Positions 6,699 to 7,512 of a DNA stretch of 7,512 bases are shown one piece after another. The notes beneath the pieces were generated by a model. The model had not been told where the DNA came from, made no database searches, and saw only the letters and a program-made list of their open reading frames with translations. The stretch is from a bacterium. Lineage in GTDB: Bacteria > UBP15 > UBA6099 > DSWB01. Made by a program: the position numbers and the translations under genes. The stretch is from positions 1-7,512 of the forward strand of contig JAGUYV010000237.1 of the NCBI GenBank assembly GCA_020061125.1, in the 5' to 3' direction. The stretch's first letter is position 1; each line of letters starts with the position of its first letter.

Positions 6699-7512
6699 AT
6701 GAAGCCTGCAAAAATGTTTGCGCGCGCCCTGCTCAAAGGCGCGGGCGCGGACCCGCTCTACCTGGTGTTTTTCGTGACCGAGCAATGCACGGCCCGGTGC
6801 GGGCACTGCCTGCTCGGGCAATGGGACTGCGCCTCGGACGAGCTGACCCTCGATGAGATCGAGCGCTGGGCGCGCACCATGCCCCCGTTCTATTTTCTGC
6901 TGCCCACGGGTGGCGAGCCGTTTCTGCGCGCGGACCTGCCGGACATCGTGCGCCTGTTCGCGCGCCACTGCGGCATCCGCCACGCGGGCATTCCCACCAA
7001 CGGATCCCTGCCCCAGTCCGCGGTTGCGGCCGTGGAGCGCATGATCGCGGACAACCCCGAACTGCAACTGGCCGTGGATGTGTCCCTTGACGGCCCCGCG
7101 AACCTGCACGACCGGGTGCGCAACACGCCGGGGCTGTTCGACAAGGCCGTGGCCACTTATTCGCAACTGGCTGCCCTGGCCGCGCGCGCGCCCAATTTCC
7201 AGGTCAACGCGGCCGTAACCATGTCCGCGGCCAACCAGACCTCGGCCCTGGATTTCCTGGACTACCTCACCGGCGAACTCGGGGTGCGCAACATCAACCA
7301 CCTGCTAGTGCGCGGAGAGCCGCGCGACCCGGGCGCGAAACAGGTGAACATTGAAAACTACAAGGCGTTCAACCGCAAACTGGAGCAGGCCGCGCGCGCG
7401 GGCCGTTTGCCCGGATACCGCGGTTATGCAGAAGCCGGCGGCATCAACGCCATGAAGCTGGTGCGCCAGGATGTGATCGCGCGCACCGCGGAAACCGGGA
7501 GGCGGCAGGTGC
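6699..7512 (+). CDS. Radical SAM protein (MoaA/PqqE-like), N-terminal part, cut by window edge
   Basis: A radical SAM enzyme of which 271 residues are visible; the C-terminus lies beyond the window. The 4Fe-4S motif is C30-TAR-C34-GH-C37 in FFVTEQCTARCGHC. Downstream are LPTGGEPFLR (68-77, the SAM-binding GGE motif), IPTNG (98-102), VSLDGPANLHD (128-138) and VNAAVTMSAAN (169-179), all typical of the MoaA/NirJ/PqqE/anaerobic-maturase group. There is no B12 domain, unlike the divergent neighbour. Whether a SPASM or other auxiliary-cluster domain follows cannot be seen, so the substrate (peptide, cofactor or lipid) is unknown. The ATG at 6699 is chosen as the first in frame; it has only a weak, distant purine stretch upstream. 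An ATG at 6714 is an alternative that keeps every motif. Confidence 0.87.
   Translation, partial: MKPAKMFARALLKGAGADPLYLVFFVTEQCTARCGHCLLGQWDCASDELTLDEIERWARTMPPFYFLLPTGGEPFLRADLPDIVRLFARHCGIRHAGIPTNGSLPQSAVAAVERMIADNPELQLAVDVSLDGPANLHDRVRNTPGLFDKAVATYSQLAALAARAPNFQVNAAVTMSAANQTSALDFLDYLTGELGVRNINHLLVRGEPRDPGAKQVNIENYKAFNRKLEQAARAGRLPGYRGYAEAGGINAMKLVRQDVIARTAETGRRQV

Noticed and set aside
5446-6702. A 418-codon plus-strand open frame antisense to the B12 radical SAM gene
   Set aside because: The minus-strand product has the full B12 and radical SAM motif set. The antisense product is low-complexity and has no family features.
6579-7301. A 240-codon minus-strand frame covering the start of the second radical SAM gene
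   Set aside because: The plus-strand frame encodes the CxxxCxxC, GGEP and SLDG motifs in the correct order, so the minus-strand frame is a shadow.

Overview
This window looks like chromosomal DNA from a GC-rich Gram-negative bacterium. I lean towards Desulfovibrionales-like Desulfobacterota. The basis is GC-rich codon use, a Sec-exported multi-domain protein with fibronectin-like modules, a Cys-rich composition, and radical SAM and B12-type enzymes. The taxonomic call is inference; no rRNA or other marker gene is present.

Layout, left to right. (1) 1-474, minus: the N-terminal half of a ketopantoate reductase (panE/apbA type), running off the left edge. It has its own plausible promoter and no Shine-Dalgarno sequence, so it may be translated from a leaderless mRNA. 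(2) 475-801: a gene-free stretch. It holds that promoter, an imperfect 135-bp inverted-repeat element (512-646) with a strong inner hairpin, an unremarkable segment (647-728), and a textbook intrinsic terminator (729-760) for the gene to its right. (3) 802-4917, minus: a 1371-residue secreted protein. It has a signal peptide, an N-terminal Ig-like region, a beta-rich region I cannot classify, about six Cys-containing fibronectin III-like modules, a carboxypeptidase-regulatory-like beta domain and a C-terminal dockerin-like calcium-binding pair. (4) 4918-5151: an AT-rich island with the strong ribosome binding site of the large gene, a doubtful 70-codon ORF whose stop overlaps that gene's start (ATGA), and a long stem-loop directly after the stop codon of the next gene. 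(5) 5152-6597, minus: a complete B12-binding-domain radical SAM enzyme. (6) 6598-6698: a short divergent regulatory region. (7) 6699-7512, plus: the N-terminal 271 residues of a second radical SAM enzyme of the MoaA/PqqE-like group, running off the right edge.

How the genes relate. The B12 radical SAM gene and the large exported protein share a strand and could be co-transcribed, because I see no U-tract terminator in the 234-bp gap. The gap also has enough AT-rich sequence for a separate promoter. The large gene ends in a clear terminator, and panE starts its own unit, so panE is probably only a chromosomal neighbour. Two radical SAM genes facing away from each other across about 100 bp, beside a Cys-rich secreted protein, is the most unusual arrangement here. 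The sequence does not show that the enzymes act on that protein. I found no CRISPR array, tRNA, rRNA or transposase gene.
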